Shown here: positions 49,076-60,600 of the stretch, piece by piece
Layout of the letters: the number at the start of each line of letters is the position of its first letter
Numbering within the stretch: the first letter of the stretch is position 1
Assembly: GCA_030512295.1 (NCBI GenBank)
Contig: JAULSR010000005.1
Location: 2,480,001 to 2,544,000, forward strand
Length of the DNA stretch: 64,000 nt
Reading direction: 5' to 3'
Source of the DNA: Bombardia bombarda
Taxonomy: Eukaryota; Ascomycota; Sordariomycetes; Sordariales; Lasiosphaeriaceae
Program-made: the position numbers and the translations under genes
Notes under the pieces: generated by a model
Database searches by the model: none
Told to the model about the DNA's origin: nothing
Seen by the model: only the letters and a program-made list of their open reading frames with translations

Positions 49076-51985
49076 ATGAACGGCATACCCGCCCCCTTCC
49101 CCCTCGCCCAGCCGGGGCCAGGCGCGGTTTGGCAGGAGCATCGCACCGAAGATGGCCGCATCTACTACTACAATCCCCTTACCAAAGTTACCCAGTGGAC
49201 TAAGCCCGAGGATATGATGACACCCGCTGAGGTATGGCAATGACTGACTGTCTGTCTGTCTGGGTGAAGGGTGAAGTCGTTATGCTGACTATGTCGACAG
49301 CGTGCGCTAGCAAATCAGCCATGGAAGGAGTATACCGCCGAAGGTGGTCGTAAGTATTGGTACAATACTGAGACAAAGCAGAGTTCGTGGGAGATGCCTG
49401 ATGTCTACAAGCAAGCCCTGGGCGGTGGAGGAACTTCGACTACACCTGTGTAGGCAAAAACCCCAGTCCTGATTCGTGTCTTGCAGCAAATACTAACGAG
49501 TCTTCATAGAAACCCCAGCGCCTCGTTTGCACCCCCGGTAGGCGGCCATCAGGCCGGGTTTGGCGATAGGTCATACGATCAGCCCCGCGACCACCGCGAT
49601 CATCGCGACCATCGCGACCACCGCGACCACCGCGACCACCGTGATCACCGCGATAATCGTGATAACCGCGACAACCGTGATAACCGAGAACCACTTGGAG
49701 AGTCACGCCAGCTCACCTTTGGTAGTAATGTACAAGCGCAGTCGTTTGTTCCTGCAAACAACGATCCAGAATATGCGACCCCTGAGGAAGCTGAAGCAGC
49801 CTTCGCCAAGCTTCTTCGTCGGAGCGGCGTTCAGCCCGACTGGACATGGGAACAAACTCTCCGGGCCATTGTCAAGGATCCCCAGTTCCGGGCTATCAAG
49901 GACCCAAAAGACAGAAAAGCTGCCTTCGAGAAGTACTGTCAGGATGTCGTTCTTCAGGACAAGGAGCGTGCAAAGGAGAGGCTGACTAAGTTGCGTGCTG
50001 ATTTCGCCACCATGCTGCGGAGCCACCCTGAGATCAAGCACTACACACGCTGGAAGACGGCACGTCCTATGATTGAGGGCGAGACTATTTTTCGCTCTAC
50101 CAACGATGACGGCGAGCGTCGTCAACTCTTTGAGGACTATATTGTCGAGCTCAAGAGAGGCCATAAAGAACAGCAAATCACCACGCGGAAAAGTGCCATG
50201 GATGGTCTGATCGAGCTTCTTCCAAAGCTGAACCTGGAGCCCTATACCAGGTGGTCTGAAGCCCAAGGTACCATTCAAAACACCCCTTCCTTCCAACAAG
50301 AGGAGAAGTACAAGTCTCTCACCAAGTACGATATCTTGAGTGTCTTTCAAAACCATGTCAAGTCATTGGAGCGCACTTTCAATGACTCTAGGCAAGAAGA
50401 AAAGAACAAGAAACTGCGCAAGGAGCGTCAAGCTCGTGACCAATTCATGGCTCTCATCAAGGAACTCCGACAAGCCGGTAAGATCAAAGCCGGCACGAAA
50501 TGGAGCCAGATCTACCCTCTTCTTGAAAACGACGATCGCTACAAGGATATGGCTGGTCATCCTGGCTCTACACCCATGGATTTGTTCTGGGATGTAGTCG
50601 AGGAGGAGGAGCGTGCCCTTAGGGGCACGAGAAATGACGTTTTGGATGTCATTGATGTGAGTACTTGATACACAACATCTTCAAAGACCAGCCTGACTGA
50701 TACACTATTCAGGATAAACGGTTCGAGGTCACTCCCAAGACAACCTTCCAAGAGTTCGAGACAGTTGTGAAAGATGATTCTCGTACTGCTAACATTGAGC
50801 GCGATATCTTGGTGCTTATCTTTGAGCGGGTAGGTCTCCACTTTCATTTTGCTTCAAAAGCCACATACTGACCAGTATATACAGCTCCAGGAAAAGAAGT
50901 CCAAGCGCGCGGAGGCGGACAAGCACCCTGAGCGCCACGAGCGCTTGCATCGGCACGCGTATGACGAGCTTCGCTCCTACATGAAGCATCTGGAGCCACC
51001 TATTGCTATTGGCGACAGTTACGAACAAGTCAAAACCCGAATCGCTCAAAGCAACGAGTTCCAGGCTGTCACCTCCGAAGAATCCCGCCACAGTGCTTAC
51101 GAGAAGCACATCCGCCGCCTCAAAGAAAAGGAGGAGGAAGCCGAAAGAGACCGCCGTCGTCGTGATCGGGGAGACAGCCATCGTGATAGAGGTGAGCGAT
51201 CTCATCGTGGCGGGGCACGTTCTATTAGGAGTCGTAGCCCAGAGCATGATCCCTATGAAGCCGACCGTCGCAAGGCTATTGCCGAGCGTGAGCGCAACTA
51301 TCGCAAGTCCAGCATGGCCGAGAGCCTTTTGTCGGACCGCAGATCTGCTTCAGATTCTCATTACGACCCTATTCGCGACCGGGAACGAGAACGAGAACGA
51401 GAACGAGAACGAGAACGGGACCGGGAACGCGATCGCGATCGAGACCGACGTGACCCTCGCGATCACCGTGATCATGATCGCGATAGGGAACGAGAGCGTG
51501 AGCGAGAGCGGGACCGTGATCGTGATCGTGATCGTGAGAGAGATCGCGGTCGTGACCGTGATTACGAACGTCGACCTCGCCACGATGAGTTGAATTCTTA
51601 TGACCGAGAGCGCCGCACTCGAGAGGAAGACAGGGAGAGAATTTATCGCAGGCGAGTAGATCGTGACGTTGACGAACTTCCTTATGGTGACGAGAGACCC
51701 AGCTCATCTCGCCGTCCACGGCCCGAAGAGGACGACCACGACCGGCGAGATGCCAGACACGCAAAGAGGGCTAAAATTGAGCCTGCTGTTCCTGCTGCTG
51801 TCGCTGCTACCACCACCGCCCCCCCCGCCACTGCTGCTGCTGCAGTTCCTGCTGCTGCTGCTGCTGCACGTGAGCCCACACCCCAACGTGCTGAAACCCC
51901 CCGTCAAAGTACTAGGACACCACAAAAGGAAAAGTCGCCCACCGTCAGAGCCGGCAGCGAGGAGGGCGAGATCGAGGAGGATTAA
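49076..51985 (+). CDS. prp40: U1 snRNP-associated splicing factor Prp40
   Basis: Bridges the 5' splice site and branch-point complexes early in spliceosome assembly and binds the phosphorylated RNA polymerase II tail; nuclear. Exons: 49076-49231, 49301-49449, 49510-50656, 50713-50829, 50885-51985; 889 aa. WW domain 1 has W19 and W41, WW domain 2 has W60 and W82. A linker at residues 129-161 is built of 11 DHR/DNR triplets. FF domains follow from about residue 187 to 600 (for example LLRRSGVQPDWTWEQTLRAI and QFMALIKELRQAGKI). The tail from about 610 to 780 alternates Arg with Glu/Asp, then an Ala-rich segment and an acidic end (EEGEIEED). Yeast Prp40 (583 aa) lacks the tail; the tail resembles RE/RD regions of other splicing factors. 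Exon phases all agree. Identification is firm. Confidence 0.93.
49589..49687 (+). repeat. 11 x 9-bp minisatellite in prp40 coding DNA
   Basis: Seven copies encoding Asp-His-Arg followed by four encoding Asp-Asn-Arg, in frame, between the second WW domain and the first FF domain. Copies differ at silent positions, so the array is not freshly expanded. Confidence 0.95.
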
Positions 51986-53258
51986 AATCGGTATCACCAA
52001 GGCCTCGAGCAATCAAAGGCTGTTACGAGCGATATTGTTTGCTTTCTTACTTGCACGGAAGAGCCAAGTCAGGAGAGAATTCTTATGTCGTACGTAACCC
52101 ATCTCTAATCTGGCAGTATCACCATTTACGCTCGCTAGATGCACTCAGATAGTTAATAGATGTATCAATGACTAGCGAATCCCCCCCGAGGACGAGGAGA
52201 TCATGAAAGCAACCAAGCCGGACAGCTGGTGAGTGGGAAACCCCCATGTCTGTTCTGACTATCTAACCAAGCCATGCGTCTGTCCCTTTGTTTCATTCTT
52301 GCCTGTCTACCCATATAGGTAGGTACCTAGGCAGGTAGGTCCGGCAGCTATTTGCGGGTCGGGTCGAGTCCCTTTGTCCGCACAAACCACATGTGCTAGT
52401 ATTGTCTCATGAGCAATGCCGGCATCCTTTGTCAGCTCGATGATAGATTGTTATGTTACGTCGAAGTTTATTTTCGAGAAATTACCTCGGATTGTCTTTC
52501 TATTCAGATAGTGTATTTACTTTGAGTATCCACATCTTGACACATTGTCACTGTTCTCAAAGTTTAAGCGCTACATTTTCACCTGTTACGATTTGAAGCC
52601 TCCTATCTGAAGCTTTTCATATTGCTGGGTCGGTGATAAGTAGGCATGTTAACATCTAACCCCATGACTACAAAAGTTTGAGTAGCGCTTGGCAGGCAGG
52701 CAGTTAGATACTCAAGTAAATCAGCAAGTTCAAGTGCTCTTTACTCCTGCGTCCCCCGACAACGCGACTAGCCTAATGTCAAACAGCCGGGTAAATTCCG
52801 ACGACACGAGTGGATATTGATAGCCGCGCCAAAAACACGAAGCTCCATGATTGCATTTGCACTCCTAATCAACTTGTGATAAATCAAATCCTAGTACAAG
52901 CCGCTATATCTCACCATCGAACCTCGTCGTAGAACAATACGCGAGAGGTTCGGGCGGCAGTCACCTGCTTGACCCATTGCCCCTCAATCTACGAGGATGA
53001 CATTCTGTCTCATGAAACAACGGAGACAATCCTCGTAGGACCAGACAACAGAGGGTAGACTGCCGCCACCGGTGTTAAATATCCGGCTCATCGTCTTCGG
53101 ATACGCAGCCTTCCTCCAATGCAATAGCTAAACCGCCCCGAGCGCCGCCGGCTCGACTTTTACAGTCCCCGTCTTTTTGAACGCCGAAAACGCCGGAATT
53201 GGATGCATCATGCTGAGGGAACCGATGGTTGTAGTGTATGTACTTGGGGATGCCCCTT
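51986..53258. other. Convergent spacer between prp40 and rli1
   Basis: 1.27 kb between two 3' ends with no coding signal. It contains a palindromic GGTACCTAGG-type cluster near 52317-52345 and, towards rli1, the structured element at 52918-53067. Confidence 0.6.
52918..53067. ncRNA. Candidate structured non-coding RNA, nested inverted repeats
   Basis: Four stems are visible. An 8-bp hairpin pairs 52918-52925 with 52945-52952. Directly adjoining it, a 10-bp outer stem pairs 52953-52962 (GGCGGCAGTC) with 53058-53067. Inside, a 4-bp pairing (52982-52985 with 53051-53054) precedes a 10-bp stem 52989-52998 (CTACGAGGAT) with 53029-53038, continued after a 7-nt bulge by 53006-53011 with 53023-53028, closing an 11-nt loop. 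Strand is unknown because the pairing is symmetric. It does not match the U1, U2, U4, U5, U6, U3, SRP, RNase P or MRP landmarks I could check by eye. It could instead be a structured 3' untranslated region of prp40 or rli1. Confidence 0.4.
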
Positions 53259-55856
53259 TCAACTACTCTTGTCGATATCCTCCAAGAAGAACTTTGATAG
53301 TGTCAGTATCTACATCGAAGGGTCAGGGATCGGTTAGACTTACGTAGTTTCCACCCAACTTCTGCTCCTGGTCAAGCTGGGAGTTCGCCTTGTTAATACG
53401 GGGCCGGAAGTTGGTGGGATCACGACGGAATGTGACGTCGAGGTTCTTCAGGAAGGAGTTGCATCCAGTGAGTAGCGACTCCGGCTTGTTGGCGTGGGCA
53501 TTGATTCCTGGCTCTCCGTCGAAGACAATAACTCTATCAGCAAGATACGTGGCCATGATAAAATCGTGCTCAACAATGAAAGCTGTCTTCTTTGCGTGCA
53601 TGATGAATCTCTTGATGACACGACTAGCAACAATACGTTGTTCAGAGTCCAGATCTAGAAAAGAGTCAGTGGGTGGTTCAAATGCAAGATATGACAATCA
53701 CAAGGTGGGAATGTGACATAACAGGCTACCTACAGGCAGACGGCTCATCAATAAGGTAGATGTCGGCCGGGATTCCCAGTGCCAAGACAATGGCAACTCT
53801 TTGAAGTTCACCACCTGAGAGGTTCTTCACTTCCTGATCAATGAAGTCATCGAGCTTGAGTGGCTTGACCACGTCTGTCTGGAACTGAGGGGACAGGAAA
53901 GCCGCCTTAATCTTCTTGAAGAACAATTGGCGAACTGTGCCGTCAAACTTGGGAGTGATGGTCTGCGGCTTCATGCTGATCTTCATCTCAGGAACCTTTT
54001 GAGTTCCATCAGGCTTGAGAGCACCGGCCAAAAGACGACAGAAGGTTGTCTTTGAGGAGTTAGTTTAAAAAGTTCAAATGATGGTGATGGTTGGCTTCTT
54101 ACCTTGCCGGTACCATTCTCTCCCATCATAACAATAATCTCAGAGTCGGAGAAGTCGCCAGAATCAATGGCCAGATGGAAATTACCCATAGTCTTCTTCA
54201 TGGCGGGATAACGGAATGCTCGGGATTTTTCGATCATAAACTCGTCCGAGTTCTCTGCAATGCGGAATGTCAAGCTTTCCTCGCGGAAACGCAAGTTTTC
54301 GGTAGGAATGTGGCCATCCAGGAAGATGTTGATGCCCTCACGGACGGAGTGGGGAAGAGTAACGACACCATAAATGGCTGGCCGTCCATAGAGAACGCAG
54401 ATGTAGTCGGAAAGGTAGTCAAGAACCGACAAATCGTGCTCGACGACGATAACATAATCGTTAGGACGGAGAAGCGACCGGATGATACGAGCAGCGCTCA
54501 GTCTCTGCTTGACATCGAGATAAGACGATGGCTCGTCAAACATGTAGCTGAATCACAGTAAGCAAAATCCTAGAGAATAGTGTGACTGCTGACAGCTTAC
54601 ACATCGGCCTGCTGAACGCAAACGGTTCCAATGGCAAAACGCTGAAGCTCTCCACCGGAAAGGAGAGTCACGTCACGGTCATAAATATGGCGCAGCTCTG
54701 TTTGTTGTCAGCCGCTGCTCATGAAAATGAGGTAGGTAGAATAAGGGGTTGCTCACCAAGGGTGTCAAGAACCTCATCCAAGTTGTCCATAGAGGCACGG
54801 CCCTCAATAAGGGCCTTGACGCTCTTGTCGGCCGCACGGATGGCGCGGGGGATTTGGTCTACATACTGTGGCTTGACCACCGCCTTCAGATCATCCTCGA
54901 GCAGCTTGGTGAAATAGTCTGTTGCTGATTAGCATGTCAACGAAGATACTCAAGAGCAATACTCCTTACTCTGCAGTTCCGAGCCACGGAAGTACTTGAT
55001 TACATCTTCCCAGTCCGGGGGGTTATCATATCTTCCGAGATTGGGCTTAAGCTTGCCACTGAGAATCTTGAGAGCGGTACTCTTGCCGATACCGTTGGTT
55101 CCAACAAGACCCAAGACATTACCGGGTCTTGGCATGGGCAGTCGGTGGAGCTTGAAGCTGTTGGCCGCATAGCGATGTGTAATCTGACTCTCGAGGTTGG
55201 TGGGCAGGTTGATAATGGTGATGGCGCTGAACGGGCAGCGCTTCGGGCAAATACCACAACCAATGCATAGTGACTCGGAGATGAAAGCCAATCGCGACTC
55301 GGCGGTAACCTATTTTGCGGAGTGTCAGGGGCAGGCGCTGAGAACGAAGAAGCGGTAGGAGCTGAAGAGTACCTCAATCTGGAGAAGTGTTAGCTGGTTG
55401 ATCAGATATACGTAGCATGGGAGGGCACCGTACGCAAAGTTTACCAGACCGTACGACCGGGCATGATTTCTTGCACTCTTGCCGACATTTCTACTCGTGC
55501 TGTTAGCTTGTTTGTTTCTCGGCCATATGGCAACATAGTATAACCCACCTTTGGCTTGCACTATTTCCATCATCAGGCGGCGAGGTCAGCATTTATTCTT
55601 CAGGGAGTGTTGTTGATAGTATTGTCGGCGGCGGTGGTGGGGATGGTGATGGTGATGGCGATGGTAACAGCAGCGGCAGGGAAGGCATAGCAAAGTGCGA
55701 GACCCTAGGCGTACCTTGTCCGTATTCACAATAGCGATACTGTGGAGAGCGAGTTCCTATTAGCAAAGGCGAGGCGCCAACGTATATTGAGCGGCCAGAA
55801 AGACGGGTGGCTGGCCTGCAGCCGGCGGCAACTTACCGAGTGAGTTTGTCCGACAT
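53259..55856 (-). CDS. rli1: ABC-type ribosome recycling factor Rli1/ABCE1
   Basis: Iron-sulfur ATPase that splits post-termination ribosomes and helps initiation and ribosome export; cytoplasm and nucleus. Twelve exons on the minus strand: 55856-55837, 55739-55715, 55560-55549, 55490-55434, 55378-55373, 55309-54970, 54918-54757, 54697-54601, 54547-54103, 54049-53734, 53654-53344, 53291-53259; all GT-AG, introns 51-154 bp. The product is 607 aa (yeast 608). Cluster-ligand cysteines fall at 16, 21, 25, 29, 38, 55, 58, 61 and 65, the same numbers as in yeast Rli1. ABC domain 1 has GTNGIGKST and LSGGELQR, domain 2 has GENGTGKTT, LSGGELQR and YLIDEPSAYLD. The last exon adds FFLEDIDKSS and the stop. 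Exons 3 (12 nt, CKPK) and 5 (6 nt, Ile-Glu) are required to restore the family sequence. It is divergent from chd1. Confidence 0.93.
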
Positions 55857-57601
55857 GGTTGCTGCCAATGACGTTTACACCGGAAGCGGCTTGGGCTGGA
55901 ATCGGGCGAGTATTTGGTTGCTGCTCCAGGAGCGCAAGGTCGAATGGTATTTGATTCGAGGGGAATTGTCTGGGGAAGGAGTAAAAAAGTGTCCCCTGCA
56001 GTCGTTGAGCTGGAACTTGAATGTGCGGGCGATTCCTAGTTCAAGGAAAAGAGGAACCAGAAACACGGAGGGGGTCAAAGGCTGAGGAGGGGCAACGTGG
56101 GTCAAAACCGTTTGTCTCTTCGAAAAATGTTCGATAGTGCATCGTGTGTGGAGGGGCAGGGCAAAACATCGGGTCCAGGATCGCCCATTGGACACGTGCA
56201 GAGGGCGACAGCGGGGCAATACCGGTAAGCTGCAATGAGCGACGAGTGATAGGCCAGCATTGAGATCGGCTCTTTGTTTAAGCTTTGGGGATACCATTGT
56301 CAGAGGAGCTTGAAGCATCCTGATAAAGGTACCCTAAGTAAGGAGATGCTTTCTTTTTATCTAGAACTCAATCCGATTTCAGGTTTTTGGACTGTGTCAA
56401 CCATGAAATTGTAGTTGGCAATGAGCAGGAGACCAAACCAGTGCCCGTGTATTTAGTCCCATGAATGAGGCGCGGGTATGGGGACTGACTTAGTGCTCGA
56501 GTGACGGGAGGCAGTGGGCCAGGAAGCCATGGAAGTTAATACTAGCATGCTACTTCGGGAATTGGTAGATGGCTGAAATTCTACAGCGCCTATGATGCTG
56601 TCAAAATGCAGACACTTGGATGGTTACGATTAATGTTTGGTTTTTCTTCGTCATGAAACACAAGTCCTCGTGGAATAAGTGTAGCAAACTGGGGCGCAGC
56701 CAGACTACCTTTGCAGTTTGTCTTTTGGTATCCGTGTCCGTAATAAGGCTCTGATTTATACTGGCCCCAGCGAGGCAGCCTGGGCTGGGGCTGGGGTCGG
56801 GACTCGGGGGAATGACTGAGGTGTAGGCCTGAGGCAGCTAGGCACGGGCGTCCGGTTGTGGGCAACCTTGTAGAAGTGGGTGCCTTGTGCCATGCCAAGC
56901 CAGCAAGCGGGCAGCAAAAGCAGCGCGAGGTGCGCACAGGCCATTGGGTTCCTGGCAAGCCTGGCTCCGATTCACCATTTTCGTGCTTTCTTCTCCTCCG
57001 ACCACCACAGCGATTTTCCGCTACACCATCATCACTGACCACCCCAGGGTCTCCAGGTCTTGATAGATCCCCACCACAACACTGTCGATACAGGCCTCAA
57101 GGAAGTCCGAATATTATTTCGCTGCCTGGGGGCCGACTTTAATGACTTGTAAGTGTGCCCTAGTCACTTGTTGTTGAACCCTATGTGCTCTGCAACCCGT
57201 CGCCTTGTCTTGCCCATCAATCCTCCATCGAACCGAGCCATATGCCTGTCGAGATGCGCCTCCCATCGACCGCTCGAAGCTCCCGCTCCTCCTGTATTGA
57301 TGGGGACGCTTCTCCCGGTCGCACTGAAGCCCTCGTCGCCAGCTCACACCTGCTCCGTGGCCGCCGAGGGCTTCAATTGCCGTCTGCCATCAACCAGCCT
57401 CGCGCTCCATCACTTACACGTCAGGGAATGCGACAAGCATCATTGACGCGTCTTCCTGGCTCGTATCCTGTTCTTCTCTGATGATTTCTGGTCGCCTGAG
57501 CGGCCTCTTGTCACCCACCCCACCAGCGAGCCATAATCCCGCAGAGATTTCTCACTGACATCGTCGTCTTGCAGCAGGCAGCTTCCAGTCTGAATATCAC
57601 A
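55857..57601. promoter_or_regulatory. Divergent upstream region of rli1 and chd1, with a probable chd1 leader intron
   Basis: 1.75 kb between divergent start codons. Towards chd1 there is a strong donor GTAAGT at 57149 and an acceptor TTGCAG ending at 57574, with a CTGAC branch-like word before it; removal would give a short leader ending in ATCACAATG. Small open frames at 57150-57480 would then be intronic. The leader intron (426 bp) is inferred. Nothing else coding is seen. Confidence 0.45.
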
Positions 57602-60600
57602 ATGTCAACATCTCCGGAACCTAGTCCAGCGAATGGGCATGTCTCTCCTTCGCCAGATGATCATACCATTGATATAGCCAATGGCGAGCAAAGTGATAGC
57701 GATCTGTCCGACGTTCAGGCTGCCGATGTCGACGCCCCATCCCCGTCCCCCGATTCCCCCGACGCCGGCGCTTCATCAAACGAAAAGCTTGAGCCTACCT
57801 TCGATGAGCGTTCGGATTCCAGTACTGATGACGCTTCCGATGATGGAGACTTTGATGTGCCAGAGAGCCCTGCCTCCGTACAGAGCCATCAGAGCCATCA
57901 AAGCAATCAAAGCAACCAAAGCAACCAGAGTAACCAAAGCAATGAGAGCGATGGCAATGACAATAATAGTCGGGCTACCTCCACCGCGTCGCGTCCCGCT
58001 CCCAAGCGCAAGGTGAACCAGGCTGTAGAAGAGGATTTTATGAGAGTAAACCCAGAGCTGTATGGCCTAAGACGAAGCGTATGACCATGTCCCATTGCCA
58101 CACATCGTATCATCAGCTGACAGATTCCAAAGTCGCGTCCAACACAACGTCGCAAGATCGTAGGTTTCCATCGTCCTCTGCATGGGGCTTCGTATGCTAA
58201 GAAGTCGACTAGGTTGATTCCGATGAAGAAGAAAACAACAATGCATCCGATTCTGATGTCGCTCCTGCTCCGCGGAAATCCGCCAAAAGACGGCGCGTGG
58301 AGCGCGTGGAGCGTTCAGTGCCTGGTGCGTACAGCCCTACTGCCGCTGATCCAGATACCGTGTACAGACACTGATGAGTTCATTGAGTTGTAGTTTCCAA
58401 ACGAGGAACCCCAGCACGCCAAACATCCGTCGATGATTCTGATTCCGATACATACGGCGGCGCGAAAGCAAGAAGCTTCCAGAAAAAGGCTCGCCGACAG
58501 CAGGAATTGCAGCCCGCACTTGCTCTGGCCGAGAAGAGATGGTCCAGCCGTCGGGCTGCGCAAGTTACTGCCGGCGCCTACCAAGAAAGCGACGGGGAGG
58601 AGGAAGACGCCTCTGACCAAACACCTAATTACTGGGCTCCCGAGGCAGAGGACAACTCTCCCTACATCGAAAAGATCATACGACACCGCGTCAAAGATGA
58701 CGTTGAGCTCACGCCTGATGCCACCCGTCATGACTTTGAATACTTCATCAAATGGCAGGGTAAGGCGCATATCCACAACACATGGGAGACAACTGAGAGC
58801 GTCGCCGGATACCGCGGTTTTCGTCGTCTGGAAAACTATTACAAAAAGAATGTCGAGTACGAACTGGACTTAAAGTTTGGGGGCGAAGATATCAGCCCGG
58901 AACAGCGGGAGCAGTGGGCCCTCGACCGGGAGCGCGAAGACGAGGCGAATCAGGACTACGTCAAGGTTGAGCGCGTTGTTGCTGTCCGCGACGGAGAAGA
59001 TGGCGACGAGTATCTAGTCAAATGGAAAGGGCTACAGTATGACGAATGCACGTGGGAAGACGCGTCTCTCGTTAGCTCTCATGCCCAAGACAAGATCTAC
59101 CAATTCCTGGATCGATCATCGCGCTCTTGGCAGTCTGACCGGAAGCAGTCGAATCTCGAAACCCGGTCGAGAATGACGAAGCTGGAAAAACAGCCTCCAT
59201 ATGTCGTGGGTGGTGAGCTTCGTGAGTTCCAAATGAAGGGCCTCAACTTCCTTGCCCTCAATTGGACTCGAGGCAACAATGTTATCCTAGCCGACGAGAT
59301 GGGCCTCGGCAAGACGGTCCAGACAGTGGCATTCCTCAGTTGGCTTCGAAACGAACGTAACCAGGAAGGCCCGTTCCTTGTCGTCGCACCGCTCAGCGTC
59401 ATTCCTGCGTGGTGTGATACCTTCAACTTCTGGGCCCCTGATATTAACTATGTTGTCTACCTGGGGCCCGAGGCAGCTCGGTCCAACATCCGGCAACACG
59501 AGCTTTTTGTGGACGGCAACCCGAAAAAGCCCAAATTCAATGTCCTAGTCACCTCGTATGACTATATCCTTGTCGACTGGGAGCCTCTTAAACAAATCAA
59601 ATGGCAGGTCCTTGCTGTCGATGAGGCTCACCGACTGAAGAATGCTGAGTCCCAATTATACGCCAGACTTAATAGCTTTGGTGTTCCTTGCAAGGTTCTG
59701 ATTACTGGTACCCCCATCCAGAATAACCTTGCGGAGCTCGGAGCTCTTCTGGACTTCCTCAATCCAGGCAAAGTTCTGATTGACGGCGAGCTTGAGTTGC
59801 TGTCCAACTCTGACAGCAAGGATCCCATCGACGAAGCGCAAGACGCGGCCAAACGAATGCAGACACAAAACAAGCTTCGGGAGTTGCACACCGCAATTGC
59901 CCCTTTCATTCTTCGCCGTACCAAAGAGACGGTCGAGTCTGATTTACCTCCAAAGACGGAGAAGATTATTCGTGTTGAGCTATCCGATGTCCAACTTGAA
60001 TACTACAAGAATATCCTTACTCGGAACTATGCCGCCCTTAATAATGCTAGCAACGGTCACAAGCAATCGCTACTCAACATTATGATGGAGCTGAAGAAAG
60101 TCAGCAACCACCCATACATGTTCCACGGCGCTGAAGAGCGTGTTTTGAACGGCAGCACTCGCCGCGAAGACCAGATCAAAGGTCTAATCACCAGCAGTGG
60201 TAAAATGATGCTTCTCGACCAACTCCTGACCAAGCTTAAGAAGGATGGCCATCGTGTTCTAATCTTCAGTCAGATGGTCAAAATGCTGGACATTCTTGGC
60301 GACTATTTGCGTATTCGCGGTTATCAATTTCAACGACTTGATGGCACCATTCAAGCTCCCGCTCGCCGTATGGCTATCAATCACTTCAATGCTGATGACA
60401 GCGATGATTTCTGCTTCCTGCTATCAACTCGAGCTGGTGGTCTCGGCATCAACTTGATGACTGCGGATACTGTCATTATATATGATTCCGATTGGAACCC
60501 GCAAGCAGATCTGCAGGCCATGGCACGAGCTCATCGTATCGGCCAAAAGCGGCCTGTCAATGTCTATCGACTGGTTGCCAAACAGACAATTGAAGAGGAG

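Noticed and set aside
51003..51593. 196-codon open frame within the prp40 3' exon
   Set aside because: Frame-shifted reading of the RE/RD repeat region; repetitive codons keep other frames open.
52980..53010. Similarity to the U6 snRNA segment GCCCCT...AGGATGACA
   Set aside because: The U6 ACAGAGA box and 5' stem are missing upstream, and spacing differs; treated as coincidence.
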